NCBI GenBank assembly: GCA_963739335.1
Contig: CAVUAC010000085.1
Span: 1-64,000, forward strand
Source of the DNA: UBA9647 sp963739335
Lineage (GTDB): Bacteria; Bacteroidota; Ignavibacteria; UBA10030
Length of the DNA stretch: 64,000 nt
Direction of reading: 5' to 3'
Shown: piece by piece, positions 38,231 to 47,040 of the stretch
Numbering within the stretch: position 1 is the first letter of the stretch
How the letters are laid out: the number at the start of each line of letters is the position of its first letter
Made by a program: the position numbers and the translations under genes
The notes under the pieces: model-generated
What the model saw: only the letters and a program-made list of their open reading frames with translations
Told to the model about the DNA's origin: nothing
Databases searched by the model: none

Positions 38231-39085
38231 TCAATGTTTACGCGACACCCACGGCCGCGCTGGCAGCTCAACGACTCCTGTGAACAACTCCGTCGCCGGT
38301 CCTCGTAATCTGACGTTCACGAAATGATCCCCAATACAGTCGAAATTGACCCACAACGCCACCTTGCTCCTTGGGATGACTCTTATGGGAGCTCGAAGGT
38401 TCCAGACCTGAGATGCTACAAGAGCAGATGCAATTGATCCTGTCCCACATGCTAATGTTTCGTCTTCGACGCCCCGCTCGTAGGTCCGAACTGATAACGA
38501 GTTACGCCCATGCCTTTCAATGAAATTCACGTTCGTTCCCTGTGGCGCAAACTCGGCATGGTTCCGTATCGCCCGACCGATCCCAATCACGTCAGTCAAG
38601 CCCAGATCAGAACTGGCCCCCCTCAAGTCCTTGACGGGAACAACAACGTGCGGCGACCCAGTATCGACAAAGCTCACGTTCATTGTCACCCCCTCAATCC
38701 CGATTTCCATGCCAATCTTGAGATTCCGGGCGTCCTTCATCGCCAATTCCACCTCGCACCCCCTCACTTTTGCCCTGTAAATGTAATCCAATGCCTCAAA
38801 ATCATGCGTTCTCGCCGCGAGCCTGTGCCGAACTGCATACCAGGCGATGCAGCGACCCCCATTGCCGCACATTCCCCCGTAGCTGCCATCTGCGTTGTAG
38901 TACATCATCTTGTAGCTGGCTTTGCGGCTCTTTTCGAGCAAGAGCAATCCATCCGCCCCTATCCCCCACGTCCGATCACAAAGCAGCTTTGCAGCCCTCG
39001 ACCCATCTCTGATGCGCCTCGCGCGATTGTCGATTACGACAAAATCATTGCCAGCGCCAGTCATTTTTGTAAAACGGATTCCCAC
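38231..39085 (-). CDS. dapF: Diaminopimelate epimerase
   Basis: DapF converts LL- to meso-diaminopimelate for peptidoglycan and lysine. The 284-aa protein has MTGAGNDFVVIDNRA near the start, the first catalytic cysteine in GGMCGNGGRCIAW near residue 72 and the second in ETLACGTGSIASAL near 210. The start is GTG at 39085. It is isolated, flanked by non-coding sequence on both sides. Confidence 0.95.
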   Translation of the reverse strand: MGIRFTKMTGAGNDFVVIDNRARRIRDGSRAAKLLCDRTWGIGADGLLLLEKSRKASYKMMYYNADGSYGGMCGNGGRCIAWYAVRHRLAARTHDFEALDYIYRAKVRGCEVELAMKDARNLKIGMEIGIEGVTMNVSFVDTGSPHVVVPVKDLRGASSDLGLTDVIGIGRAIRNHAEFAPQGTNVNFIERHGRNSLSVRTYERGVEDETLACGTGSIASALVASQVWNLRAPIRVIPRSKVALWVNFDCIGDHFVNVRLRGPATELFTGVVELPARPWVSRKH

Positions 39086-39247
39086 TCGCCACCTTTCTCG
39101 TGTTCTAGACGTCCGTCGCTACAAGATATCACAATTCTTTGAATTTGCAACACGGTGGGTCGTTGGAGCATAACAGAAGGGGGCTTGTTCCACCTTCCTT
39201 CAACCTCGCTGACCCAGAGTCCTTGGCAGGCAAGCAAGAACACGGCC

Positions 39248-39925
39248 CTAGGACGTGGGTGAATCCAGATCGTAGGCATGGTGCTTGATGATTTTCGCAT
39301 TCACCAAAAAGATTACATCTTCGGCAATGTTTGTCGCGTGGTCCGCGAGACGCTCGATGTGGCGCGAGATGATCATCAGGTGTGATGCCGGAGCAATGTT
39401 GTCGGGGGACTCCTTCATTTTCTCGATCATCGTTGTGAATATCTCGCGATCGAAGCTGTCGACCACGTCGTCGGAGGTCAGAACCAGCTTTGCCTGCTCC
39501 GGATCATTGTTCACGAACGAATCAATTGAATGTTTCACCATCTCGCGGGCAGCGTTTGCCATCCGGCGAAGCGGCGTCCTATTGACAAAGTCAGAGTATT
39601 GCAGCAATGCAGGGACCCGCTCTCCCAAATTCTTCGCGATGTCTCCAATCCGTTCAAGCTCATTGTTGATCTTGAGTGCTGCCATCAGAAGCCGGAGGTC
39701 AATTGCCACAGGTTGAGACAATGCGAAGATGCTCATGCATCGTTGATCGATGGCAATGTCGAATTCATCGACTTTCTTGTCCCGCTCTATCACAAAGTTT
39801 GCCAGTGACTCGTCAGCCTCTGTGATAGCTTTGACAGCATAGTCTATCTGCTCTTCCACCAGGCTCCCCATCCGGATCAGCAGCGTTCGCAGTTGATCAA
39901 GCTCCAGTTCAAAATGTCTCGCCAT
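39248..39925 (-). CDS. phoU: Phosphate transport system regulator PhoU
   Basis: PhoU mediates between the Pst transporter and the PhoR sensor and represses the Pho response when phosphate is plentiful. The 225-aa protein consists of two three-helix bundles, each with the metal-cluster type motif: RIGDIAKNLGERV near residue 92 and RLADHATNIAEDVIFLV near 193. It is the last gene of the pst operon, 64 bases after pstB. Confidence 0.95.
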   Translation of the reverse strand: MARHFELELDQLRTLLIRMGSLVEEQIDYAVKAITEADESLANFVIERDKKVDEFDIAIDQRCMSIFALSQPVAIDLRLLMAALKINNELERIGDIAKNLGERVPALLQYSDFVNRTPLRRMANAAREMVKHSIDSFVNNDPEQAKLVLTSDDVVDSFDREIFTTMIEKMKESPDNIAPASHLMIISRHIERLADHATNIAEDVIFLVNAKIIKHHAYDLDSPTS

Positions 39926-39989
39926 TCGACGTCTCCTTCAGATTGGTTTCAGGTGCCGGTGATTTGTGCACATTCGCGTTCACGACCGA

Positions 39990-40809
39990 CTAACCGAACC
40001 TGCCGGTGATGTAGTCCTCAGTTTGCCTGTTTGATGGATTAGTGAAGATTACCTTTGTATCGGCAAACTCAATAAGTTTTCCAAGATAGAGGAAAGCCGT
40101 GCGATCGCTGACACGGGCCGCTTGCTGCATATTGTGAGTTACGATCACGATCGTGTATTGTTTCTTCAATTCGTAGATCAGCTCCTCGATCTTCGCCGTC
40201 GCGAGTGGATCGAGAGCGCTCGCCGGCTCATCCATAAGGATCACTTCAGGATTCACTGCCAAAGTGCGGGCTATGCAAAGTCGTTGTTGTTGACCTCCCG
40301 ACAAGCTGACTCCCGATTTATTGAGCGAGTCTTTTACTTCATCCCATAAGAACGATTGTTTTAGACTGCGCTCGACGATGTCGTTCAGTTGGGATTTTGG
40401 TACGCCACCATTCAGTCGCAGGCCAATCGCGACATTGTCAAAGATTGACATCGTTGGAAAAGGATTGGCCTTCTGAAACACCATCCCTACCCGCTTCCGC
40501 ACAAGCACAGCGTCGGTCTCGAATATGTCCTGACCATCGATCTCAACCTTCCCTGTCATTGTTCCACCGGCAACTTCGTGCATCCTATTGAGACACCGCA
40601 GAAAAGTGGACTTGCCACACCCCGACGGTCCAATAATTGCCAACACCTGATTTGCCGCAACATCAAGGGAAACATCGTGAAGCACCTGCACCTTGCCAAA
40701 GAATGCATTCACGCTTCTCGCCGTCATCTTCACGTTTGCAGATCGCCGCTGCTCAACTGTCGTGAGACCTGGCAGAGCTGTTATTTGACTGATCAGAATC
40801 TGTTGTCAT
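39990..40809 (-). CDS. pstB: Phosphate ABC transporter ATP-binding protein, probable N-terminal frameshift
   Basis: PstB powers high-affinity phosphate uptake. Walker A is IGPSGCGKSTFLRCLNRM, with the Q-loop VFQKANPFPTMSIFDN, signature SLSGGQQQRLCIAR and Walker B VILMDEPASALDP. The core frame starts with a GTG at 40733, but coding sequence clearly continues upstream in that frame (LPGLTTVEQRRSANV) with no start codon. A good ATG lies at 40809, 6 bases after the pstA stop, in another frame (MTTDSDQ). A one-base indel near 40780 would join them. Confidence 0.93.
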
Positions 40810-40815
40810 ATGCAC

Positions 40816-41682
40816 TCACCGTTGCAAATATCTGCTTCGCGTAACCACACGTACTGCCAAACTAAGTCCCGAAATAAGAATAATTAACACAAGGGCTGCC
40901 GTCCACGCCTGATTGTTCCAATCCTCGAATGGTGCTTTGGCATAGTCATAGATAAACACCGTTAGTGATCCAATCGGCTCGTTCAACGAGGTTGACCAGA
41001 ACCTGTTGCCAAGAGCTGTGAACAGCAAAGGCGCAGTTTCGCCCGCAATCCTGGCAATTGACAGGAGAATGCCTGTAACGATTCCGCGAAATGCGGTCCG
41101 CACAATAATTTGCATTGTGGTTTTCCACTGCGGTATCCCCAGCGCCAATGCTGCCTCACGATACGAATTCGGAACAAGTCGGATCATTTCTTCTGTCGTC
41201 CGTGTCACCGTGGGGATCATCAGGATTGCCATAGCGACACCCCCCGCAAGGGCGGAGAAGTGTTTCATTGGTACGACAACAAGGCCATATGCGACAACGC
41301 CGGCGACGATGGAGGGAACACCACTCAGAACATCAGTCATGAATCTTACGAAATAGGCAAATTTGTTATTCCCAAACTCAGCGAGGTAAACACCCGTCAA
41401 GACGCCAATCGGAAGACCTATCGCGCTTCCAGTGGAGACGAGCACGAGCGTCCCGACGATCGCGTTTGCCATTCCGCCTCCGGACTCCCCCACTGGTTTC
41501 GGCATCTGGATGAAGAAGTCCAGGTTCAGATAGCTCACCCCACGATTAATCGTGTAGAAGAAAATCAGGATGAGCGGTATAAGTGCCACTACAGCGCTCA
41601 GGTAACACAATGAGAGCATTGTTGCCCCGACGATTTTCCTGCGATAGTATTGCCAGGATGGCACAAAGGGTGTGGCGCTCAT
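40816..41682 (-). CDS. pstA: Phosphate ABC transporter permease PstA
   Basis: This is the second membrane subunit of the Pst transporter, 288 aa with six helices and the transporter loop TRTTEEMIRLVPNSYREAAL followed by ALGIPQWKTTMQII (EAA motif). ATG 41682 overlaps the pstC stop as ATGA, so it is preferred to an upstream in-frame start at 41706. Confidence 0.94.
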   Translation of the reverse strand: MSATPFVPSWQYYRRKIVGATMLSLCYLSAVVALIPLILIFFYTINRGVSYLNLDFFIQMPKPVGESGGGMANAIVGTLVLVSTGSAIGLPIGVLTGVYLAEFGNNKFAYFVRFMTDVLSGVPSIVAGVVAYGLVVVPMKHFSALAGGVAMAILMIPTVTRTTEEMIRLVPNSYREAALALGIPQWKTTMQIIVRTAFRGIVTGILLSIARIAGETAPLLFTALGNRFWSTSLNEPIGSLTVFIYDYAKAPFEDWNNQAWTAALVLIILISGLSLAVRVVTRSRYLQR

Positions 41683-42668
41683 CGTTTGCTCCGGGTGACG
41701 CTCCACACAAGAATTCGGGCGAGCATGTTTACGATGATTGTCACTACGAAAAGCAGCAGTGCGATTTCAATCAAAGCACTGATATACGTGGAGGTCGTAG
41801 CCTCTGTGAACTCATTGGCAATGACGCTCGCCATCGTGTATCCAGGATCGAAGAGCGAATAGGAAATTGTCGGCCTGTTCCCTATGACCATTGTGACAGC
41901 CATTGTCTCCCCTACGGCTCTTCCCAATCCAAGCAACGTTGCCCCCAGTATACCCGATTTCGCATCCTTCAGGATCAAGCGAATCGACTGCCACTTGGTT
42001 GCACCGACGCCCAAGGATGCCTCGCGCTGAGTCTGTGGGACGGATTTCAGAACATCGCGTGATATTGAAGCAATAATTGGGAGAATCATCACGGACAGGA
42101 TGAGTCCTGCTGCGAGCATTCCGAATCCGTACGGAGCTCCGTGGAAGATCGGCAGAAACCCAAGGTTGCGGGAAAAAGCGGGTTCGATGCTGGTTCGAAT
42201 CCATGGCACCAACACGAAAATTCCCCAAAGACCGTACACGATACTTGGGATGCCTGCCAGTAGCTCAATGAGAAAAGATAACGGCCGTTCCAGCCGCGAC
42301 GGGGCCAGTTCAGAAAGAAAGATCGCTATCCCAATGCTCAATGGCAAAGCAATCACTAACGCGATGGCTGAGGAAACGAGGGTGCCGAAGATGAATGGCA
42401 GTGCACCATATAACTCCTGAACAGGGTCCCATGTTGTCCCTGTCAGGAACCCCCAGCCGAACTTCAGGATTGAGGGCTTCGAGTCCTGGTACATCTCGTA
42501 TCCCATAAGCAGAATCAACGACAGAACGAGCACGGCGAAAATCATCGTCGTATATTTGAAAACGACATCCCCCAAGTTGTGCTTGGGGGATGTTCTGGCT
42601 TGCCTAAGAGAGAGGGCGGATTCTTGGCTGGGAATGTTCAACTGTGCTTGTCTTCTCTGTTGTCTCAA
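41679..42668 (-). CDS. pstC: Phosphate ABC transporter permease PstC
   Basis: This is the first membrane subunit of the Pst transporter, about 329 aa if the TTG at 42668 is used. The typical N-terminal stretch LGDVVFKYTTMIFAVLVLSL, ELYGALPFIFGTLVSSAIAL, FLSELAPSRLERP and LLAGIPSIVYGLWG are all present. An in-frame TAG just upstream limits the start to that TTG or a second TTG near 42635, so the gene overlaps the apparent end of pstS by up to 65 bases. A 12-bp hairpin lies within the first codons (42565-42593). Confidence 0.92.
   Translation of the reverse strand: MRQQRRQAQLNIPSQESALSLRQARTSPKHNLGDVVFKYTTMIFAVLVLSLILLMGYEMYQDSKPSILKFGWGFLTGTTWDPVQELYGALPFIFGTLVSSAIALVIALPLSIGIAIFLSELAPSRLERPLSFLIELLAGIPSIVYGLWGIFVLVPWIRTSIEPAFSRNLGFLPIFHGAPYGFGMLAAGLILSVMILPIIASISRDVLKSVPQTQREASLGVGATKWQSIRLILKDAKSGILGATLLGLGRAVGETMAVTMVIGNRPTISYSLFDPGYTMASVIANEFTEATTSTYISALIEIALLLFVVTIIVNMLARILVWSVTRSKR
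42565..42593. promoter_or_regulatory. Perfect 12-bp hairpin at the pstS-pstC junction
   Basis: ACATCCCCCAAG (42565-42576) and CTTGGGGGATGT (42582-42593) form a perfect stem with a 5-base loop, within the early codons of pstC and 11 bases past the pstS stop. Such stems often protect the upstream message, which would favour more binding protein than permease. No T tract follows, so it is not a simple terminator. Confidence 0.5.
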
Positions 42669-43728
42669 CGGTGACTAGATGGTGTTGCGACGTCCTCAGT
42701 ACCTGAATTGCGCCGATCTTCGCTTGGCATCGCTTCACGACTTCCTTGGGCAAAGGCGCATACAACAGATCTTGCGCGTAGGACTGCCCCTCCCCCATCG
42801 CCCATTTCAGAAACTTGACCAGGGCCTCTCTCTTCTCCTTGTCTTTCATATGTTTGTAGACCAAGAGCCACGTGAATCCTGAGATTGGGTAGGAGTTTTT
42901 CCCATCCGCATCAGTAATCGAAACACGCAGATCCTCCGGAAAGTTCTTCGCCGAGCCGGCCGCGGCGGCCGTCACGGATTCGAGCGTTGGCTCCACAAAA
43001 GTTCCAGATTTATTCTTCATAAAGGCGTACGGCAGGTTATTCTTCACAGCATAGGCTAATTCCACATATCCGACCGCACCCGGTGCCTGCTTCACGAGGC
43101 CTGTCACTCCTTCATTTCCCTTGCCGCCAAGCCCAACTGGCCAATTGACAGATGTTCCTTTTCCCACTTTGGTTTCCCAGTCCTTGCTCACTTTTGTGAG
43201 GTAATCGGTGAAAATGAATGAGGTACCGCTGCCATCGGAACGATGTGCAACGACGATCTGCTGATCCGGAAAGGATTTTCCCGGGTTGAGATCTACGATC
43301 TTCGAGTCGTTCCATTTCGTGATCTCGCCTAGGAAGATCGAGGCGAGAACTGCAGGAGTCAATCTCAGACCGCTTCCAATCTCAGGAACGTTGTACGTGA
43401 CTACCACAGCGCCCATCACTGTCGGAATATGAAGGATCTCGGTCCCCTGTTTGGTTGCCGCGTCCTTCATCTGCTCTGGAGTCATCGGTCCATCCGTTGC
43501 GCCAAAATCTACCGTTCCCTCGATCACTTGCTTGATCCCTCCTCCGCTGCCAATCGACTGATAATTAAACTCGATGTTCGTTTTTGTGTGATATACGTCG
43601 AACCACTTTGAATAGATGACGTAGGGAAATGTCGCTCCGGCTCCGTTGAGCTTGAGCTGAGCATGGAGCGTGAGGTTACCGACTGCTACCGTGAGCAGGA
43701 TGAACAGAGCAATCTTCAAAGCTTTCAT
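42604..43728 (-). CDS. pstS: Phosphate ABC transporter substrate-binding protein PstS
   Basis: PstS binds phosphate in the periplasm. The protein is 374 aa with a signal peptide (about residues 1-23, ending LTLHAQ), then LNGAGATFPYVIYSKWF, YQSIGSGGGIKQVIEG, DFGATDGPMTPEQM and HRSDGSGTSFIFTDYL, the usual phosphate-contact segments. Homology appears to stop near GAIQVL; the last 30 residues overlap pstC and may result from a small indel near the 3' end. Confidence 0.94.
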   Translation of the reverse strand: MKALKIALFILLTVAVGNLTLHAQLKLNGAGATFPYVIYSKWFDVYHTKTNIEFNYQSIGSGGGIKQVIEGTVDFGATDGPMTPEQMKDAATKQGTEILHIPTVMGAVVVTYNVPEIGSGLRLTPAVLASIFLGEITKWNDSKIVDLNPGKSFPDQQIVVAHRSDGSGTSFIFTDYLTKVSKDWETKVGKGTSVNWPVGLGGKGNEGVTGLVKQAPGAVGYVELAYAVKNNLPYAFMKNKSGTFVEPTLESVTAAAAGSAKNFPEDLRVSITDADGKNSYPISGFTWLLVYKHMKDKEKREALVKFLKWAMGEGQSYAQDLLYAPLPKEVVKRCQAKIGAIQVLRTSQHHLVTVETTEKTSTVEHSQPRIRPLS

Positions 43729-43802
43729 AGTGAATTCCTTTCGTGAGTGACTATGTGGTGACTAGGCCTGTCAGTTGCGTTCATTGACGGATCTCGGAGC
43801 GA

Positions 43803-44906
43803 TCAGAGAAACACCCAAAATAAAGTTACGCGCCCGGTCACGGCCGCCTTCGGGGTCGCACCGTTCGTCGGTGCCTCGTACGATTCATAGTAGATGTTCG
43901 GCATGATCGAAACGTTTTTGTCCACTTTCCAATCAAGCCCTCCGATAATCAGGTTCCGCATGTCTCCCTTCGAATTGCTGTCGGTATTGGGATCGAAGTT
44001 GTCGTACCGCAGAACCACGGCAAGATCGGATTGAAGAAAAACGGAACCCCAAAACGAAAGACCGAGCGCACTTTTGCTCGCCAATGCCGTTCCGTTATTG
44101 TAGCCATTAGAAGTGGATTGCGTAAACGCTTCAGCGCCAAGCTTGAACGAGCCTGACTGCCCGTACGTGACGAACGCTGATGCCGTGAACGTACCATCAT
44201 CGACTTTCTTGCCCGCATTGTATGGATCGGCTATCTGAGCTCTGTCCTGGAAGTCGACGTTCACCATAGCGTAGAAGTCGGAGCTAGGTTTGATGGAAAG
44301 CTGGCCATAGTACCTCTTGTATTTGTCCGTCTCCGGACTGTTGCCGCTGCCATTGGCGAACATCAGCCAATAGTTGACCATCCCGTCTCCCGTGAGCTTT
44401 CCTTTAAGAGCAACACCAAAATCACGGGAAGGAACGATACCTCGCAAATCCATGATCGTCTTTTCCAATGATCGGTATCCCCAATAACTCTCAGATGCGT
44501 CGAAGGTTGGAGAAGGTTGAATCCCGAAGACGAGGTTGCTTCCGCTGAACACGTTCTTCCACATCAAATATGCGTCCTTGACCATCGTCCCGATCTTATT
44601 GTTGGGGAACAGTGTTGCTATCGGATCTACCTCTAGTCGGAAACGGGTCGTGAATTTCTCAGAGATATCGTTATCGTACGCAAAGTAGATCCGGCGGATC
44701 TGAAACGCCTGATAGGATGTGCCGCCCGGCGAGGAACTGTTCGCGCCCGAATTTGCCAATGCCGCGGAATTCGGATCGCGAGCGACATTATAGAAGTAAT
44801 CTCCGAACATATAACCGCTGAACTTTCCGGCGGAACCTTTGTCCTGGGCGAACACGAGAGTCGCGCAAACCAGGAGCAGGAAGAACGTTAGAAACAGTTT
44901 TTTCAT
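43803..44906 (-). CDS. Outer-membrane phosphate-type porin (OprO/OprP-like)
   Basis: The 367-aa protein has a signal peptide (MKKLFLTFFLLLVCATLVFA) and a body of alternating strands ending in an aromatic-rich terminal strand (GRVTLFWVFL), as expected of an outer-membrane barrel. The stretch FQIRRIYFAYDNDISEKFTT is typical of porin O/P-family proteins. It lies between a Pho-controlled small gene and pstS, so it probably passes phosphate or polyphosphate to the Pst system. ATG 44906 has AGGAG upstream and is preferred to an earlier in-frame start at 44993. Confidence 0.78.
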   Translation of the reverse strand: MKKLFLTFFLLLVCATLVFAQDKGSAGKFSGYMFGDYFYNVARDPNSAALANSGANSSSPGGTSYQAFQIRRIYFAYDNDISEKFTTRFRLEVDPIATLFPNNKIGTMVKDAYLMWKNVFSGSNLVFGIQPSPTFDASESYWGYRSLEKTIMDLRGIVPSRDFGVALKGKLTGDGMVNYWLMFANGSGNSPETDKYKRYYGQLSIKPSSDFYAMVNVDFQDRAQIADPYNAGKKVDDGTFTASAFVTYGQSGSFKLGAEAFTQSTSNGYNNGTALASKSALGLSFWGSVFLQSDLAVVLRYDNFDPNTDSNSKGDMRNLIIGGLDWKVDKNVSIMPNIYYESYEAPTNGATPKAAVTGRVTLFWVFL

Positions 44907-45020
44907 CTGAATCTCCTCTAAAATAGTTAAGAGAAAACAAGTGAGTTGGGAATGTCGGTTGGACTTGAGGCAGGCCTTTGATGAAGAACTCACCTCTGTG
45001 AATCCTAGCGGAATCTGCTA

Positions 45021-45227
45021 TCAAAGCAACCAGCCGTTGACAACGCACCCGAACGCAAAGGTAGCAATCGCGACAAGCGCCATCAGCACCTTGAATTCGC
45101 TATCGCTTATAGGTTCGCAATCCTCAAAATGAAGTCGTCCGCCGATCCAATGACCGGCAAAGAACGACGGCAAGCTCGCCTTTCCCCTGTCTTCTGCGAC
45201 TACTGACGTGTTTGTCATTTGAGGCAT
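45021..45227 (-). CDS. Small Pho-controlled single-pass membrane protein (paralogue B)
   Basis: This 68-aa protein of unknown family has one C-terminal membrane helix (about residues 46-66). The segment before it, GHWIGG to ISDSEF, aligns without gaps with the proteins at 45371-45556 and 51612-51758, sharing P-I-x-D-x-x-F and then L-M-A at the helix start. It is the first gene after a PHO-box promoter (45263-45316) and precedes the porin and pst genes on the same strand. Start is ATG 45227 or 45218. Function unknown; a role in phosphate-starvation envelope physiology is inferred. Confidence 0.72.
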   Translation of the reverse strand: MPQMTNTSVVAEDRGKASLPSFFAGHWIGGRLHFEDCEPISDSEFKVLMALVAIATFAFGCVVNGWLL

Positions 45228-45262
45228 CCTGGGTCTCTGCTCCTTTGGTAGTTTGCAGCATA

Positions 45263-45316
45263 AAGTTACTTAACAGCCGTTAGCCAAATGTTAGCAGCGT
45301 ACTAAGAAATTGTTAA
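45263..45316 (-). promoter_or_regulatory. PHO-box promoter for small gene B, porin and pst operon
   Basis: In minus-strand direction TTAAC, TTAGT, CTAAC and CTAAC start every 11 bases (45316, 45305, 45294, 45283), each separated by six bases. Ten bases after the last is a -10-like TAACTT (45268-45263). The layout matches two other sites in the window base for base in spacing. Confidence 0.8.
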
Positions 45317-45370
45317 GAGGAACGTGCAATACGGATGCTTCGAACGACAGAACGCCAACGGCTACGGTGA

Positions 45371-45556
45371 TCAAATGGTACAGCCGCGTATCAGCATACC
45401 GGCGGCAACGACAATAGCCAATGCAAGTGCCAGACCAACGTAGAATCGGCGATCGCTGATCGCCTCCGGCTCTTCAGCATCATCATCGGGTGGCAGGAAT
45501 GTCTCGATGAGCCAGAACGGAAAGGGCTTCTGATCATCTTTCTTGTGTTCGATCAT
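45371..45556 (-). CDS. Small Pho-controlled single-pass membrane protein (paralogue A)
   Basis: This is a 61-aa protein with an acidic stretch (PPDDDAEEPE), the shared juxtamembrane motif AISDRRF and a C-terminal membrane helix (about residues 38-56) ending RGCTI. It is a paralogue of the genes at 45021-45227 and 51612-51758. It has its own PHO-box promoter at 45615-45668 and is followed by the promoter of paralogue B. I do not recognise the family. Confidence 0.72.
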   Translation of the reverse strand: MIEHKKDDQKPFPFWLIETFLPPDDDAEEPEAISDRRFYVGLALALAIVVAAGMLIRGCTI

Positions 45557-45614
45557 TTCTTTATCAGACCAAAGATCGACGAACTCTTATTTCAACACGG
45601 TCGTTTGGTGATTC

Positions 45615-45668
45615 AATGTAGCCTTTAGTCATTAACTAGGTGTTAGTCAGATGTTAAGAAATTGTTAT
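45615..45668 (-). promoter_or_regulatory. PHO-box promoter for small gene A
   Basis: In minus-strand direction ATAAC, TTAAC, CTAAC and TTAAT start every 11 bases from 45668, and TACATT (45620-45615) follows 10 bases after the last. The -10 is close to consensus. Confidence 0.82.
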
Positions 45669-45816
45669 GGAGCGTTGGCGTGATAGCACTCTTCCAATGA
45701 CTCCACAAGTCTGTGGCACTGGCAGAGAATGACCGGCTTCCGAAACCACAACTTCTTGGGAGATTAGGTTCATCAGATTTGTGAAACGGCAAACACAAGG
45801 ATTTTGTCGACGAGAG

Positions 45817-45869
45817 TTTACAGTTTCATAACGGGCCAATCACACTTGGATAAATTGCTCTTCTATATT
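45817..45869 (+). promoter_or_regulatory. Weaker PHO-box promoter for the glycosyltransferase operon
   Basis: TTTAC (45817), ATAAC (45828), ATCAC (45839) and ATAAA (45850) keep the 11-base period, and TATATT (45864-45869) follows 9 bases after the last. Repeats are less conserved than at the three minus-strand sites, so this call is tentative. Confidence 0.55.
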
Positions 45870-45897
45870 ACACCATCATTTTGATGGAGGGTCTTCC

Positions 45898-47040
45898 ATG
45901 CGAATCGCTTACTTCAATGCCAATCTTCGTCGTGGTCAGGATGGAGTAACAAGAGTCATGTACAAGATGTTCGAAGCCACGCTCACGCGACGCCACGAGG
46001 CGATGGCTTTCACTTCGACGCTGCCTGATCCCGAGGATCAAATCATACCGATGCAAAAAGTCCGCTCTGTCGTCTTCCCTCTCCAGAAGAACTACCGGAT
46101 CGCCTTGCCGAGTTATCAGATGCTTGTAAGTTCCCTGGAAGCGTTTTCGGCCGATATCATCCACATCAATAGTCCCTGCACGCTTGGTTTTGCGGCAATG
46201 AGGTATGCTCGACAGTTCAACATTCCAGTTGTCGCGACGTATCACACCCATTTCCCGACGTACCCAAGATACTACGGCCTCTCAGCATTGGAAGAGCTGG
46301 CCTGGAGAGTTTCACGATACCTCTATAACAGAATGGATCGTACGTTTGTCCCGACGACGCCAATTCTGGAAGAACTGAAAGAACACGACATCTGTCGACT
46401 CGAGTACCTGCCACATGGAGTCGACCTGGCGCTCTTCAATCCTCAGAATCGCTCCTGGCAGTGGAGAGAGCAAATCGGCGCCACCAAGAAACCTGTCGTG
46501 CTTTTCGTAAGCCGCCTGGTCTGGGAAAAAGATCTTGCTGTGCTGGCTGATGCGTATCGTACTCTCCGCCAGCAAGGAACGGATTTTGAGATGGTCATTG
46601 TCGGAGAAGGCCATGCCAGGGAAGAGTTTGAAAAGATGATGCCGGGTGCGCACTTTCTTGGGTATCAGTCCGGACGAGCCCTTGCAGAGAGCTACGCTTC
46701 CGCCGACGTGTTCGTTTTCCCATCGACAACTGAGACGTTCGGCCTCGTGACAGTCGAGGCCATGGCATCTGGTCTTGCGCCGGTAGCAGCAGACGTTGGA
46801 GGCGCGGCAGGGATCATTGAGCACGGGAAATCGGGCATCCTTACGCCACCGCACAGCGGGGCTGCTCTGGCCGATGGCGTTGCATCACTCATCACAGACC
46901 CAAATGCTCTGGAATCAATCGCGAGGAACGCTTTAAAGCGAGCTCAAGAATTCTCCTGGCACAGCGTTCTCGATCAAATGTTCAACAGTTATGAGTCGGT
47001 TATCCATGAACACAAACGCCGCCACGCTCGAGCTGCATAG
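45898..47040 (+). CDS. GT4 family glycosyltransferase, possibly glycolipid-forming
   Basis: This is a 380-aa GT-B enzyme related to the mannosyl- and glycolipid glycosyltransferases. The N-terminal domain has FNANLRRGQDGVTRVMYKMF and THFPTYPRYYG, which resembles glycolipid-type GT4 enzymes. The C-terminal domain has FVSRLVWEKDLAVLADAY, VGEGHAREEF and the nucleotide-sugar site ETFGLVTVEAMASGLAPVA. There is a GGAGG seven bases before the ATG. It is followed by an overlapping phosphoesterase gene and a HAD phosphatase gene. In phosphate-starved bacteria such pairs replace phospholipids with glycolipids; that role is inferred here. Confidence 0.8.
   Translation: MRIAYFNANLRRGQDGVTRVMYKMFEATLTRRHEAMAFTSTLPDPEDQIIPMQKVRSVVFPLQKNYRIALPSYQMLVSSLEAFSADIIHINSPCTLGFAAMRYARQFNIPVVATYHTHFPTYPRYYGLSALEELAWRVSRYLYNRMDRTFVPTTPILEELKEHDICRLEYLPHGVDLALFNPQNRSWQWREQIGATKKPVVLFVSRLVWEKDLAVLADAYRTLRQQGTDFEMVIVGEGHAREEFEKMMPGAHFLGYQSGRALAESYASADVFVFPSTTETFGLVTVEAMASGLAPVAADVGGAAGIIEHGKSGILTPPHSGAALADGVASLITDPNALESIARNALKRAQEFSWHSVLDQMFNSYESVIHEHKRRHARAA

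Larger units (their letters stand above)
45557..45897. other. Divergent control region with two PHO-box promoters
   Basis: These 341 bases hold no gene. They contain a minus-strand PHO-box promoter (45615-45668) and a weaker plus-strand one (45817-45869), so small gene A and the glycosyltransferase operon are transcribed divergently from it. Confidence 0.7.

Noticed and set aside
42120..42220. tRNA-like T-loop sequence GGTTCGAATCC
   Set aside because: It falls inside pstC, with no matching acceptor or anticodon arm around it.
44907..44940. A TTAAC-like element just upstream of the porin gene
   Set aside because: Only one repeat is present, the 11-base period fails on both sides, and the region is between genes of one likely operon.
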